DNA of 64,000 bases from Prorocentrum cordatum (GCA_963575745.1 CAUYUJ010004335.1:582856-646855); one strand, 5' to 3'; shown: positions 48,650-61,195, numbered from the stretch's first letter. Notes: a model not told the origin generated them from the sequence alone. A program made the numbers and translations.

Positions 48650-50540
48650 CTTCTCCACGATCATCATGCGCGTTCGCATTCGAAGCCTTGCTTCCTGGGG
48701 TATCGCGGGCCACGGCAGGACAACCAACTTATTTAAGCATGTCGGATTAGTCGCAGGTGATAAGCACTGACACACATATCTGAGTCATCCTTTCGAGGAG
48801 CGCACCTGGTTCCACTGCTGGCGCGAGAAGCTTGTCAACCAAGCAATGTGTGCGGGCTGCGGGTAGTCCATGGCTGGACTGTGGGCGCAGCTCGCGGTCG
48901 CGGTTCGCACGCGCAGGCTGCGGCCGCGGGTCGGGGGGGCGCGGGCTGTGAGGGCGCGCGGGTCGCGAGGGGGCGCCGTTAGCGGCAAGCGCGCGTCGCC
49001 AGGGCGCGGGGGGCGCTGGTTGTGAAGGGCGTGGATCGTGGGGAGCGGGGGTTCAAGGGGGCTGGGGCCGCCGACGACCGAGAAAGGCTCGACCCACGTC
49101 GAAACATGCACAGGAGGGCGACTTCGCGGGGAAGAGGTCAAGCTCGTCCCAGCACTCCTTCCTCGCGCGCCGCTCCCTCGTCTGGCCCAGGCCGAGGGGG
49201 GAATGGGGCGGAAAGGGGGCAGCGCGGATCGTGGCGGTGGGGGGTGCGGGGCGGGGCGGGGTCCACTGGGGGGGCGCGCGTGCCGCCGGAACGGGGGGCG
49301 CACGGGGGCGGGTCGCAGGGGTCACGGGCGGTTCGCAAATTGGTGGCAGGGCGGGTCGCTGGCGACGGCGACGACAAAAGCAGGTCGTGCGATCATCTGG
49401 TGTGAAATCTTGCTCTTGCCTGCCCTCATGTGATTCACCTTTGTCTGTCCCCATGCCACTGATACCCGCAATTTTGACCTCGTGCCCTTCTGGGGTCTTA
49501 CCCTTGGTGGGCGTGTGGACCCTCACGGGCGGGCGGACGCTCACGGACGGTCGGGGCGGGGCGATCCCTAACTCGGGTGAGCGGCTCGGATCTGGCGCAA
49601 GGTTGCTCGGGCGGTCGGTCGGGCTGGGTGGACCCTAATCTTGGCGCTCGGGTCAGGATGGAGGGAGCAGGATGGAGGAAGCGGGGGAGGAGGGAGGGAA
49701 AAAGGACGGCGAGGACGACATTGACACACTCATGGCTTTCGGTGCGAGACGCGCAGAAGCCTCACGATACTCAACCATCGGGTCGGAGTTTGCAGACACC
49801 TTGAAATAGCCGAATGCTTGTTGCATAGCTGTATGGTTCATGAAGCATCATCACAACTTTGTGTTGGAGGTACAGATTCATCAAGGCACCAAGATGTACT
49901 GTGTAGGAAGCCCATGTTGCTTGAAGCACTCAGGCATTTCAGGGTTGGAGGCGCTTTCCGAATCTGTCTCCTACGCGGGCGTCGTTGTTCGTGTGCTCCC
50001 GCATAAGGGGGTCATCAAACGATGCCTGCAGGGGACGAGTTTGAGACTGATCGACTTGGTCTGAATGGGCCAACCCACATGGCAAATACAACAAGAAGGG
50101 TAATTCGCCCGACAGTGCTTGTCAACTGTGTACATCTCCACCAAGCAGAGTACAATACTTCGAAATCACGGATTCCCCTTCAATCACGCCTGCAATGACT
50201 GGTTAAGACCGTTCGCCCCCCACCACTGTGACGACTTGAGCCCAACAACCAGCATTCACAACAATGCCTCTATATCCGAGCTGGGAGGTTTCATTGTGAC
50301 ATCTCCTCCTCGTCACCTTTCTTCTCCTACTCCTCCTCCCCCCTTCGAGCACGCAGCGGACTGGGAAGGATTGGACGAAAGCAGGCCGTGGCCGCTGGGT
50401 ATTTTGGAGGCTCTGGAGGCTCACGGGGCAGGAAGACGCCGACGAGGGCATGTCGAGGATTGCCTAAAGAGGCATACGGTCATCATCCTCTTCCCACTCA
50501 GCCATCCCTCCTCCTCTTCTCGTCTCCTCCTTCTTCTTCT
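48650..50540. other. No supported gene; one possible small frame
   Basis: G-rich from 48900 to 49640 with CGGGCGGGCGG-type words. A plus-strand frame at 49840-50064, opening MKHHHNFVLEVQIHQGTKMY, has natural composition and could be a small exon, but nothing else supports it. Confidence 0.3.
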
Positions 50541-50544
50541 CCCC

Positions 50545-50600
50545 ATCGTGCTCCTCCTCCTCCTCCTCCTCCTCCTCCTCCTCCCACTCCCACTGCCGCC
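50545..50600 (+). repeat. (TCC)n microsatellite
   Basis: CTCCTCCTC tract followed by CCACTGCCGCCACTAC. Confidence 0.9.
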
Positions 50601-52446
50601 ACTACTCCTGCCTGCATGCCTCCGAAGTTAAACAAACAGAGGGGTGACGCCCTCTGCGACGGAAGAGAACAAGTTCGGGGATTGGATGGGGGAGGGGAGC
50701 GTGGGATCAACGGGAGTAGGAGATGAGCAATCGAACAACACATTGCAGGAGGCGTGGGGAACATGAGCGGAGAAGAGAAGAATTGAAAGAGGCAGGGAAG
50801 AGGATGGGAAGGGGGGTAGAATGGATGAGATTCTAGAATCGGGAGGGAAAGCAGGAAGGGAAAGAAGAGAAGAGGAGGGTATAACCACGAGTTGAAACAA
50901 ATATGGGAATAACAAGCGAATGGAGCAGGCAAGACTGATACTCAAGAAGAGGACGGGAACGGTGGGGGTTAGGACGAGGTGGATGCTGTATGAAGCAATG
51001 AGATGAAGACAGGGCCGAGGATAGACAGTCTGATCGCAGTTCAGCTCGCCTCCACTCCACTCCCATCGCTCACTTGACGCGTTCCACTCGCCGCCCAGCC
51101 AGATTGTATTGCGTGGCCACGTATGGGAAAGCTTACCATCGGCCTGGCAGTGGTAGCGAGCGGCTCATCAAGGGCGTAATCATGTTATAGCAACAGTCGC
51201 AGTGATGAGGATCACAAACAATAGAAGTGCGGAAAGAGCAACAACAAAAGATGAGGAGGAATGAACACCAGCAGTAGTATCAGGAGGGGGACGAGGAGGT
51301 GTATAAGGGAATGATTGCGAAGAGGAGAAAGTATGAGTAGGTCTCAAGAAGGACGGGGAGGAATCAATTAGGAGTACTCCCTTGAGATTCCCCGAATGCC
51401 TCCGAAGTCCCCTCGAAGCCATCATGAACCCCTCAGCCCGCTCTGGGAGCGCATCTCCCGCCTTCTCCGCGACCTCCTGGAGGCCACGGGAGGCCACTCG
51501 AGGCTCCTGGGAGCGACGGATGCGCTCTCGCGCAGTTCCTGCAACACGATACCGTGCGGGAAACTCGCGCCCCCTAGGTACATCCAGGTCATCCAATCTC
51601 GCGCTTCGCGCCGTGCGAGGCGCGAGGTGCCATACTCTTTGCGCTCTCGCGCCGTGCCCCTGGAGAATGCTGCAAGTGCAATCACGTGAAGAGGAGATCA
51701 AGCACGTATAAGAAGATGAACGCAGACAGAAGCGAATGCTGGGAGCAAGAGGCAGCACGTGGAAGTATGTGAAAACAAATCGAAGAACGTAAAGCCAAGT
51801 GGCAACACACGGAAGCAAGCGCAAGCGGCTGGTAGGTGCTAGTCGCGGCGAGCCGAATTCCCACCAAACCAAAACAAATGGCCACTCGAGGCTAGCGAGG
51901 AGCTAATCGCGGCGAACAGAACTCTGGCCGAACCGGGGCAAGCGAACACTCGGGGCTGGTCAGGGCCAGCGGGGACGAGCGGGAACGCAAGCGAATAGTC
52001 AGAAAACCAGCAACCTTTCCGTGCAAGCACTGCAGGGGAGCGTGTGAACTAGGAAATAGCAGCACAATGACAAGGAAGGGCACGAGCAGCCTGAATGTGT
52101 CTGGGGCCACCCCGCCGAGACGCAGAGAGGCAGGGAGCGAACGTTAGGGGGCGGGCTCCTGGTATGCGTTGGGCCTCTCCACCGGTTTCCCGCCCCATCT
52201 GCAGCGTAGCACTCCCAGGTCTTCCAGCATGCCGGCTCTGCAGACCCCCTGCTCCCGCCACGAAACTTGGCCCGAAACACAGAAGATTTCGGCCCACGCT
52301 TCGCCTGGAGCCATCCGGGAACTCTGAAGACCCCTCTGGAGACTTGCGCTCAAGCGCGAGAATGCTGTTTTCGGAGCGCGACCTACCCTAAAAGATCCCA
52401 GCTGCCACACATGCTGCGATATGCTGCGTTCCCTGGACACGCGCGC
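50601..52446. other. Purine-rich then unique sequence, nothing recognised
   Basis: 50660-51000 is GA-rich on the plus strand. 51380-51700 has short near-repeats around GCGCTCTCGCGC. The 3' flank of the transporter gene (52446 downward) lacks the hairpin motif found after the genes of the 19-41 kb zone. Confidence 0.4.
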
Positions 52447-53925
52447 TCACATAAGGGTCTGCACCGCGCCCACCACCCCGAGCACAACGCCCATGGGGAT
52501 GAGCGTGCTCTGTGCGGCCACATCAATGATGCGCCGCAAACCCTTCGTAGTAAAGCCGGGCATGCCCTTTTGCCTGGCCCGCAGCGCCATCAATGGCGGA
52601 GCAACGTAGATGAGGGAAATACCGGTGGTGGCCCCCGCAAAGCCTGCGACCTTGCCCAGGTCCGTCAGCTTCAGCGCCACCGAGGTCACCAGCCCGAGGA
52701 GCAGCGCGGTCACGCCGCTGTAGCTGGCGCCCTTCGTCGCCTTCTCCGCCAGGCCCTCCGGCAACATCCCTAACACCTGCGACTTGACGCTGAAGAACAC
52801 GATGGGGTATGCCGTGATCAACGACACGCCGATGGCCACCCGCGCAGCCGCGGCGAGGCCGTCCCTGGCCGCGTAGCTGTTGAGGATGAGCCCCGAGCAG
52901 CTGGAACCAAAGGTCAGGAAGCCGCCGGCCATCACCAGGGACATCAGCACGGCTGCCAGCCCGAAGCCAGCGACGGACACCGTCAAAAATCTTCCGTTCT
53001 TCCTCCCGTCTGGCCCTGGCGCCAGGCCCTCGTAGTAAAAGGGCGCGTTGTAGTGGGCAAGAAACGCCGTCCCCAAGATCCCTAGCAACACTGTGATGCT
53101 CGGGCTCGTTAGCATCGCCCACGGGCTCACGGCGGTGGTGAACGCCGGAGCCAGCGGCGCCTGCCTCAGCAGGGCGCCCCCTGACTTGTACGAGCCGTCG
53201 AAGCACCTCAGCAGCACAACTAGTACGATGAAGACGTTGCTGGCCACTCCCACGGCCGAGAATCTCGCCAGAGAGGCAAGGGATCTCAGGCAGCACAACG
53301 GAAACAGCACCGACACGGTCAGCAAAATCATCGACGCGCTGCGGCCTGCGATAGCGGTCGGAAGCCCGACCGGCGCCAGGATAAGGGACAGGCAATCACC
53401 GAGGATCATGGAGTAGCAAATGCACCCGATGACGGCGTTGGCGAGGCAAGCGAACGTGATCAGCCATGTGGAGCCATTGCCGAAGAGGCGCGCCCACGCC
53501 CCTTGATATGTGTTCTCGCCCGTGGACTGGCACAGCTCCCCAAGCAGCACGAACGCGTAGGCGCTGCTCATGGCGAAGATGAGAGTGAGGACCACAGCGG
53601 GCACCACAGCCTCGACGTCTGTGCCCAACCACGCGATCCAACCACAGCCCCTCTCCTAGCGGACGCAGACCCTGTGCCAAGATAGCCCATCGCGTGATCG
53701 GACCAAAACGACCGCGAGATCGGGCCAGACGGACCGCGCGGTCGGCGATCCATGATCACTGTGACCGTGGTCGGAGATCGCGTGGTCGGCAGACGCCAAG
53801 GCAGGCGCGTAGGGGCTTCCACTGAATGCCGCCACACCGGCAGGCATCGAAAGCATGCCTGCACCGACGATGTTCTTTGCCAAGTTGATCGTCGACTGCG
53901 ACCTCAATCCCAGGACCTCCTCCAC
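52447..53925 (-). CDS. Amino-acid transporter, AAAP/SLC38-like, 5' end incomplete
   Basis: A multi-pass membrane carrier that moves neutral amino acids, usually with Na+ or H+. Exon 1 (53925-53809) carries the family signature TINLAKNIVGAGMLSMPAGV. After an intron (53611-53808), exon 2 runs from 53610 to the TGA at 52447 with about ten hydrophobic helices, for example VVPAVVLTLIFAMSSAYAFV, LITFACLANAVIGCICYSMI, VLLGILGTAFLAHYNAPFYY and GVTALLLGLVTSVALKLTDL. The joined product is about 426 aa, near the usual 400-500. AHYNAPFYYE corresponds to the conserved region before the middle helices. Exon 1 starts with no ATG in frame, so the first codons lie in another upstream exon or have been lost. 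Exon 2 is free of frameshifts, unlike most genes here, which suggests a functional gene. Substrate cannot be deduced. Confidence 0.85.
53611..53808 (-). other. Intron (198 nt, GC-AG) in the transporter gene
   Basis: On the minus strand: exon CCCTAC|GCGCCTGCC ... GTCGAG|GCTGTG. Joining at these points gives SGSPY-AVVPAVVL, the spacing expected from the family, in phase 0. GC donors are common in dinoflagellates. The intron holds repeated words CGCGCGGTC, CGCGATC and CGATCACG. Confidence 0.7.
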
Positions 53926-54184
53926 TCCTCCCGTTCTCCCCTCGAGGTGGACGAGGAGGAGGAGGAGGGCGAGATGGAGAAGGGAGAAGGGAGGAACGAG
54001 GAGGAGCTAGGAATGCGGAGCGAGGATGAGAAACAGCAGGAGCAGCAGAAATGAGCCGGGAGGGAGGGGCTGCAGGGAAGGAGGGAGGAGCGAAACGGAG
54101 GAGGCGAGGGGGAAGGAGGAAGGAGGAGGAGGAGAAAGAAATCAGAAGGAGGATGGATAGATAGGAAGGAGTGGGAAGACGAGG
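53926..54184. other. GAGGAG-rich upstream region
   Basis: Purine-rich on the plus strand; no upstream exon of the transporter is recognised. Confidence 0.4.
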
Positions 54185-54256
54185 GATTATGATGATGATC
54201 ATGATTATGATCATGATAATGTTGATAGTGGTGATGATGACTGTGAAGACGACGCT

Positions 54257-54287
<31 letters not shown>

Positions 54288-54330
54288 ATGATGACGATGA
54301 TGATGACGACGATGACGAGGAGGAGCAGCA
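54185..54330 (+). repeat. (GAT)n/(GCT)n microsatellite
   Basis: GATGATGAT and GCTGCTGCT tracts. Confidence 0.95.
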
Positions 54331-54744
54331 GGAAGGTGACTGAGGGAGAAGACAAGGAGGGAGGAGGAGGGAAGAGCAGAGGGACGGGCTGAAGGAGGGA
54401 CGCAAGGAGGAGAGAGGGAGGAGGGGAGAAACGAGGCAGGGAGGAGGCGTGCGACACGGTACTGAGCTGTTCTTGTCCAGCACCACCGCGGCCAGCCGCA
54501 GCAGTCCGCCTCGGCTTGAAAAATGCGCGAGCCGAAGGGCTGGGGCCAGCAAACAGGACAATGAACCTCCTCCTCCTCTTCCGCCATCCCTTTCCTCACA
54601 AATTCGCCGCCCCACCGGGCCAGAGGCGTGCTAAGATCTCCGGTAACTGGTTAACAATATGTTATAGTTTGCGCGCGCGGAGCGGCTTCTGGGGGCTCCC
54701 GGACGAAAAGTACCCCGACCAGGTCCCGGCCAGTTCGGCTCAGA
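54331..54744. other. Spacer, nothing recognised
   Basis: GAGGAGGGA-rich to 54440, then unique sequence without a supported gene. Confidence 0.4.
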
Positions 54745-54882
54745 GATGATTTTCCTCCTGGAGGAGGAGGAGGAGGAGGAGGAGGAGGAGGAGGCGGAGG
54801 AGAGGAGGAGGAGGAGAAGGAGGAGGAAGAAGAGGAGGAGGAGGAGGAGGAAGAAGAAGAGGAGGAGGAGGAGAGGCCCCCC
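54745..54882 (+). repeat. (GGA)n/(GAA)n microsatellite
   Basis: Poly-Glu/Lys/Arg in frame on the plus strand. Confidence 0.95.
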
Positions 54883-56240
54883 CTCTTGCCCCGCCGCCGA
54901 GGGGAGGATGGAACGAGGCCTGCGCCCAGAGCTGGCCGCGCGCCGCCCCGCCAAGCGCGCGGGCTCGGGCACGCCCCCCGCGACCGGCGCGGCGAAGGCC
55001 GGGCTCGCCGCTCCGGGCGTCGCCGGGCGCCATCGCGCCGCGGTGAAGGCCACGGCCGCGGCCGCGAGCGCGCCGGTCGCGCGGCGCCCGCGCCCACGAG
55101 GCCGTGGTGGGCCGCCCGCGGCCGCCATGGGCGCGCGCCGCGGCGGGGGCTCGAGCCAAGATGGCCTGCGGAGCGTCCGCGCCAGTGGCGCTGGGCGGTG
55201 CCCTCCGTCGCCGCTCTCTCGGTGTTCTCCCTGCCGGCCCACCCCGCCGCCCGCCTCCGCCCCCACCCCCAGTCGCCCAGACTCTGGCCCTCGACAGGGG
55301 GCAGAGGGGGAAAGATCAGCGGGGAAAGACGGGGGAGGGCAGAGTGCCGCAAGGCCCGCAGCAGAGGGGAAAGATGAGTGGGGGCAGATGGCGGCGCAGA
55401 GATCGCCGGCAATAGAAGCAGCAGTGCGCAGGCCATGCCGTGAGGAAGACATGCTGTGACAAGAAATGAACAGGCGCATGCCCAAGCCCGCATTGACTTC
55501 CCCAATGTTGCCACTAGACCTGCTCCGAGATCTGTCAATGCTGCCCACAGACCTGCGAGGACAGTTTCACGGGCCCGCGTAGATTCCCTAAGCTGCTCCT
55601 TGATCTGCAACGACAGCTGTTGAGGGTGCGCTCACGTGTCCTGGCTGGTCCGCGCAGAGCACATCGTTGATCGAGAGCCTGATCGACCTCTCCGATCAGG
55701 TTTCATCGACGGAACGATACATCAGGATGGCTGCGACGGCAGAGGAAGACGGTGAGCTCCTCGAAATACTGTGGCCGCAAGGTTTCGCGTGGATTGCAAG
55801 GGTACCCTGACCCGCATGGACGGCTAACACGCTCCCTCTTCGGTCTCTGGCTCCTCGGGGATGAGAAAACCACCGCGCGACTTTTATCTCCGCGTCGCCC
55901 GCTCCTCCCGCTTCCCGCAGGAGGACGCCGCGCGTGCACTGCTCTGCGAGACTCTGACCGCCAACCTGCGGAGCTGGACTTCGAATCCCTCCACCCGCGC
56001 CCCCCTTCTTCTCCTCCGCCTCCTCCTCAGCCTCCTGCGCCTCCTGCTCCTGCTTCTCCTCGGAGCTGCGGACTGTTCTGGCTCGCCGGAGCCTGGAGCC
56101 CTCGACCCCCGAGCGCCGCAGGGCCCTTAGCGGGCGGGGGGGGGGGATACAAACGCCGGCCGCATGCGGCCGCCAGATGACTAGGGGCCTAGACTAGGGG
56201 GGGACCCTGGAGGGAGACCGACCAGATAGGGGGCGACACG
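54883..56240. other. GC-rich sequence, no supported gene
   Basis: 54900-55440 is open in several frames on both strands (Ala/Pro/Arg-rich), again a composition effect. 55450-55850 is less biased but gives no recognisable protein. CTCCTCCTC runs at 56010-56065. Confidence 0.35.
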
Positions 56241-56249
56241 AGGGGGCCT

Positions 56250-56516
56250 GCTCCTCCTCCTCCTCCTCCTCCTCCTCCTCGTCCTCCTCCTCCTCTTCGC
56301 TCTGGGCCTGGGCCGCGTCCAGGGCGCCCTGCAGCGCGCTCCTCTCCTCCCCGCTGCGTGGCGACGCCAGCCGCCCGCCGCGCTGCTCGCAGACCTTGGC
56401 GCTCCCAGAGCTCGGTGGCGCGAGGGAGCTGGCTGCTGGGGGGAAAACCCCATCAAGTGCAGCCGGCAACGTGACGCTGCATCGCTGTCCTCCGCCTCCA
56501 TCCATGCTGATGCTGC

Positions 56517-56547
<31 letters not shown>

Positions 56548-56740
56548 TCTGCTGCTCCTGCTCCTGCTCCTGCTCCTGCTGCTCCTCCTCCTCCTCCTCC
56601 TCCTCCTCCTCCTCCTCCTCCTCCTCCCGCTTGCCCTTCTGCTTCCCCCTGGGCTCCTTCTGCTCCTCCTTCCCTCCTCTCCTCCTCCTCCTCCTCCTCC
56701 TCCTCCTCCTCCTCCTCCTCCTCCTACTCTTCCTCATCTT
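56250..56740 (+). repeat. CTC, CTG and TCC microsatellite cluster
   Basis: CTC triplets at 56250-56300, CTG/CTC at 56505-56630 and CTC at 56680-56735. Confidence 0.95.
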
Positions 56741-57538
56741 CCTCCTCACCGTCCTCCTCCCTATTCTCGCCCTCATCTACCAACACATGATGGCGAGGGG
56801 AACGTGCTGCTCGTCCCTCCTCGTCGTCGTCCTCCTGCTCCCCATCTTGCTCGGAGCGCGGAGCTGCGGACGAATCCGAGTCAAGCCCTGACTCCCTCTC
56901 AAGCCCCCTCGTCCCCGGTCAAGGGCAGGGATGTAGGGGTGGAACACGTATCTTATGAAGCAGCGGTCAGCCTGAAGGGGGGAGGAGCAAGGCATAAAAC
57001 GACGGGACGGCGAGGAGGCTGTCAAGGGCTCTCGAGATGAGCGGGGGCAGGTCCGCGGCACTCGCCGCACAAGCAGGCCACCCAAACAGTGTTGCAGCCA
57101 AGGGTGAGGGAGGCATAGCAGCGAGACGAGACGCAGTGTCTAGAATAGGGTCCATGGGGTGAGACCTCGGTCCTCGCCCGTCCCCTCGAATCTGTGTTGC
57201 TCTTCTCTCGCCCGCACCCTCCTTCTCTCACCCTTCTCTCATCCGTCCGCTACTCATCTCCACCTTCCTGTCTGCCCTCTGCCCCCATCTTTCTCCCTCC
57301 CTCTCCGCATCCCCTCTGAGGCTGCACAGGCACTCCACGAGCACCGCCATCCTCTCTCCCCCGAAGAGGTGCTGAGAGTGGCGCGCCCCCTCCGCGCATT
57401 GTCTTCACACGTGGGATCGGTCCGACCGTTGTTGTTTTTCCGATGCGTTTTTTTACCTAACAGCTTATGATTCCCCAGGGGGGTCTGGGCGGATGCCAAA
57501 CGGGTGCCGCGGAAAACCGGGGAGACTGCCCGAAGCCA
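56741..57538. other. Spacer, nothing recognised
   Basis: No gene supported. C/T-rich from 57165 to 57360. Confidence 0.4.
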
Positions 57539-57945
57539 CCAGAACACCATTGCCAGGCCACATTTTGAATGCCCGGAGCCAACTGTAAGCCACTTCGTGT
57601 TCTTCGTGCTCCAGAACACCATTCCCAGGCCACAGTTTGAACACCCGGAGCCAACTGTAGGCCACTTCGTGTTCTTCGTCTTTCCAGAACACCATTCCGA
57701 GGCCACATTTTGAATGCCCGGAGCCAACTGTAGGCCACTTCGTGTTCTTCGTGTTCCCAGAACGCTATTCCCAGGCCACATTTTTCTGGCCAGCTGTAGG
57801 CCACTTCGTGTTCTCCGTCTTCCCAGAACACCATTCCTATACAATATTTTGATTGCCCGGAGCCAACTGTGGGCGGCTTCGTGATCTTCGTGTTCCCAGA
57901 ACACCAATCTTGTGCCATATTTTGAATGCCCGAGGTGAGGCAGGC
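57539..57945 (+). repeat. 73-bp tandem repeat, about 5.6 copies
   Basis: Units start CCAGAACACCATTCC at 57539, 57611, 57684, 57757, 57823 (short unit) and 57896. Each continues CAGGCCACATTTTGAATGCC, CGGAGCCAACTGTAGGCCAC and TTCGTGTTCTTCGTGTT. The last unit passes directly into the GGCTGA array. Confidence 0.9.
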
Positions 57946-58815
57946 TAAGGCTGAGACAGGCTGAGGCCGAGGCAGGCTGAGACTGAGGCTGAGGCACGCC
58001 GAGGCAAGCTGAGGCTGAGGCTGAGGCAGGCTGAGGCTGAGGCAGGCTGAGGCTGAGGCTGACGCAGGCTGAGGCCGAGGCAGGCTGAGGCTGAGGCTGA
58101 GGCAGGCTGAGACTGAGGCAGGCTGAGACTGAGGCGGAGGCAGGCTGAGGCTGAGGCTGACGCTGATGAAGGCTGAGGCTGAGAGGCTGAGGCAGGCTGA
58201 GGGAGGCTGAGGCTGAGGCCGAGGCCGAGGCAGGCTGAGGCTGAGGCTGGGGCTGAGGCTGAGGCAAGCTGCGGCTGAGGCAGGCTGAGGCTGAGGCTGA
58301 TGCAGGCTGAGGCTGAGGCAGGCTGAGGATGAGGCTGAGGCAGGCTGAGGCTGAGGCTGAGGCCGAGGCAGGCTGAGGCTGAGGCCGAGGCAAGGCCAGG
58401 CAGGCTGAGGCCGAGGCTGAGGCTGATGCTGAGGCAGGCTGAGGCTGAGGCTGGCTGAGGCTGAGGCTGAGGCAGGCTGAGGCTGAGCTGAGGCTGGCTG
58501 AGGCTGAGGCAGACTCAGGCCGAGACAGGCTGAGGCTGAGACTGAGGCTGAGGCTGAGGATGAGGCCGAGGCAGGCCGAAGCTGAGACAAGGTGAGGCTG
58601 AATGGGGGGGGGGGGGGGGAGGAGGGGAGGCTGGGCAGGCTGAGGAGGCTGAGGCCGAGGCAGGCTGAGGCTGAGGCTGCAGGCTGAGGCTGAGGAGGCA
58701 GGCCTGAGGCTGAGGCTGAGGCAGGCTGAGGCTGAGGCCGAGGCAGGCTGGGGCTGAGGCTGAGGCAAGCTGCGGCTGAGGCAGGCTGAAGCTGAAACTG
58801 AGCCAGGCTGAGGCA
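57946..58815 (+). repeat. (GGCTGA)n minisatellite
   Basis: About 870 bases of GAGGCTGAGGCAGGCTGAGG and related words. Broken by a G run at 58604-58620. Minus-strand frames give Ser/Leu/Gln/Pro runs of over 350 codons that are not genes. Confidence 0.95.
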
Positions 58816-59060
58816 ATTGCAGGAATCCGTAGGAATGCTTAGGAATCCATAGGAATCCTTAGAAATCCGTAGGCATTGTTAGGAATCCGTAGGCATAGTT
58901 AAGCATCCTGAGGAATCCTTGGGAATCCTTAGGATTCCTCAGGAATCCTTCGGAATCCCCACGAATCCTTAGGAATCAAGATTCCTACGGATTCCTAAGG
59001 TTTCCTAAGGATGCCTAAGGATGTCTACGGAATCCCTCGAAATCCTTAGGGTTCCAGTGG
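58816..59060. repeat. AGGAATCCTT repeat with orientation switch
   Basis: Short units TAGGAATCCTTAGGAATCCG in the plus direction to about 58978, then GATTCCTACGGATTCCTAAG in the opposite direction. The change of direction makes a foldback centred near 58980. Confidence 0.85.
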
Positions 59061-60029
59061 ATCCTAAGGCCGTTGCCACTGCGACTGTCATTGCGACTGC
59101 GACTGCGACTGCGAGTACAGCAGAATTCTACAACTGGATTCTCACCTGAATCTTAAGGGGAATACTTCCAGATATGCTTACACACATTGCTGTTAGGTTG
59201 CTTTGCCGGGATAATTCCGATCTGCAGGGCCTCATTGGATCCGAACCCTTCCTCATCGTCGTCGTCCCCCTTCTTTCCCCTCCTCCGCCTTGCCCTGGTC
59301 CTCCTGCTCCTCCCGTTTTTTCGCTCCAGTTGCTGCTACTGCTGTTCGTCCTTGTCCTCCTCCCTCCTCATCCTCCTCATCCTCCTTTTCCTCCTTCTCA
59401 TCCTCCTGCTCGTCCGCAACCTCCTCCTTCAAAGTGCGCAACTCCAATATTTTTTCTCCGATTGCACATACATGCGATACGGGTTCTATTTTGAGTTTCA
59501 GGTCCGCTATGACACACGTCGGCGGATATAGACACAATCAGCGCAATGGGAAGGGGTGGGAGGGAGGGGTAGGATGTTTGATCTGGCGCAAGTGCACCTA
59601 GCTTGTCTCCTTCTTCAGCACCTTCCTCCTCCCTCCCTTCTCCTCCCTCTTCTCCCTCCCTCCTGCCTTCCTCAGGCTCCTTTCCTTGTCCCCGTGCCTT
59701 CCACAGCCGTCCCCCGCTGCCTACGTATGTAACTCCCTCCTATTTCAACCTTCCTCCCCTCGTCCCCACGTGGGGCAGACTCGCTTGGCGCCAGCCGCAC
59801 GCGAGAACCCCGCGAAGAAATCCGCGGGCGCCCCCCACGCGCCGGGAACCGATTCGAGCGCGTCGTTACGTGTAATATATGTATATCTGTGTATGTATGT
59901 CGGAGGTGAGGGGGTGAAATCGAAGTGGAACGGAGAGCCCCCCTACCAGGAAATCGGTTTCGGTTTCGTGTTCGTGCGTGCCGTGCGTGCGGGCGAGGCG
60001 AAGCTGCGTGGGCGGGCGAGAAGAAAGTC
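59061..60029. other. C/T-rich sequence, nothing recognised
   Basis: CTCCTCCTC-type words at 59260-59420 and 59620-59680, GCGACTGCGACT words at 59080-59115. No gene supported. Confidence 0.4.
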
Positions 60030-60205
60030 TCCTCCCGCTGAGGCGCGGCCAGACCAAATGTTTCCCTTCTAGCGTCCGGTGGCGCGCGGTGTCCCGCCGG
60101 TGTCCCGCCTCTGGCTGAGGCGCGGCCGGGCCAAATGTCTCCCTTCCGGCGTCCGGTGGCGCGCGGAGTCCCGCCAGTGTCCCGCCGGTGTCCCGTCGGT
60201 GTCCC
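60030..60205 (+). repeat. Direct duplication of about 70 bp with GTGTCCCGCCG repeats
   Basis: CTGAGGCGCGGCCAGACCAA and CTGAGGCGCGGCCGGGCCAA, each followed by ATGTYTCCCTTCYRGCGTCC and GGTGGCGCGCGG, then three to four GTGTCCCG(C)CG units. Confidence 0.85.
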
Positions 60206-60227
60206 GATGAGGTCGATGATGTTGATA

Positions 60228-60266
<39 letters not shown>

Positions 60267-60853
60267 CTGATGCTGATGCTGATGCTGATGCTGATGATGA
60301 TTAGATGGTGGTGATGGTGGTGATGATGACGGTTTCCCGATGATGATGATAATGATGACGTTGACGATTTTGATGATGATGATGATGACGATGATGGTGG
60401 TGCTGATGATGGTGCCCCAATGATGATGATGTTGATGATAATGATGTTGCTGATGATGATGGTGTCCCGATGATGATGATGATTATGATGATGATGATGA
60501 TGATGATGTTGATGATCATGATGATGTTGATGATGATGGGGTGATGACGGCTGTGATGAAGATGATGATGATACTGATGATGATGATGGTATGATGATGA
60601 TGAAGTTGATAATGATGCTGTTGAGGATGATGGTGATGATGATGGTGGTGTTCCGATGATGATGATGTTGATGATGATGACGATGATGGTGCCCCGAGGA
60701 TGATGATGTTGATGATGAGGATGACGATGAGGTGGTGATGATGGTTTTGATGCTGGTGGCCCGATGATTGTGATGATGATTCTGATGGTGATGACAGTGC
60801 CCCGATGATGATGATGGTGCTGATGATGATGGTGACGATGATGATTGTCTCCC

Positions 60854-60884
<31 letters not shown>

Positions 60885-61130
60885 TTGCTGATGATGCTGC
60901 TGATGATGATGGTGTCCCGATGATGATGATGATGATGAGGATGATGATGTTGATGTTGTTCATGCTGATGGTGATAAGATGATGATGATGGTGGTGGTGT
61001 TCCGGTGATGATGATGATTGTGTCCCGATGTGGATGATGTTGATGATGGTGATGCTGACGATGATGGTGTCCCGATGATGATGGTGATGATGATGTTTAT
61101 GGTGATGGTGATGAAGCGATGATGATGTTG
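60205..61130 (+). repeat. (GAT)n array with periodic GGTGTCCCGATGAT units
   Basis: About 925 bases of GATGAT with GTT/GCT substitutions. GGTGTCCCGATGATGATG or GTGCCCCGATGATGATG recurs at intervals of roughly 50-90 bases, a higher-order unit that seems derived from the GTGTCCCG words just upstream. Confidence 0.95.
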
Positions 61131-61195
61131 TTGGTGTCCTGATGGCGACGAAGATAATAATGGTGACGTTGGTGAAAGTTGATGATGATGATGAC

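Noticed and set aside
57254-58816. 520-codon Ser/Gln/Pro-rich protein
   Set aside because: Translation of the GGCTGA minisatellite on the minus strand.
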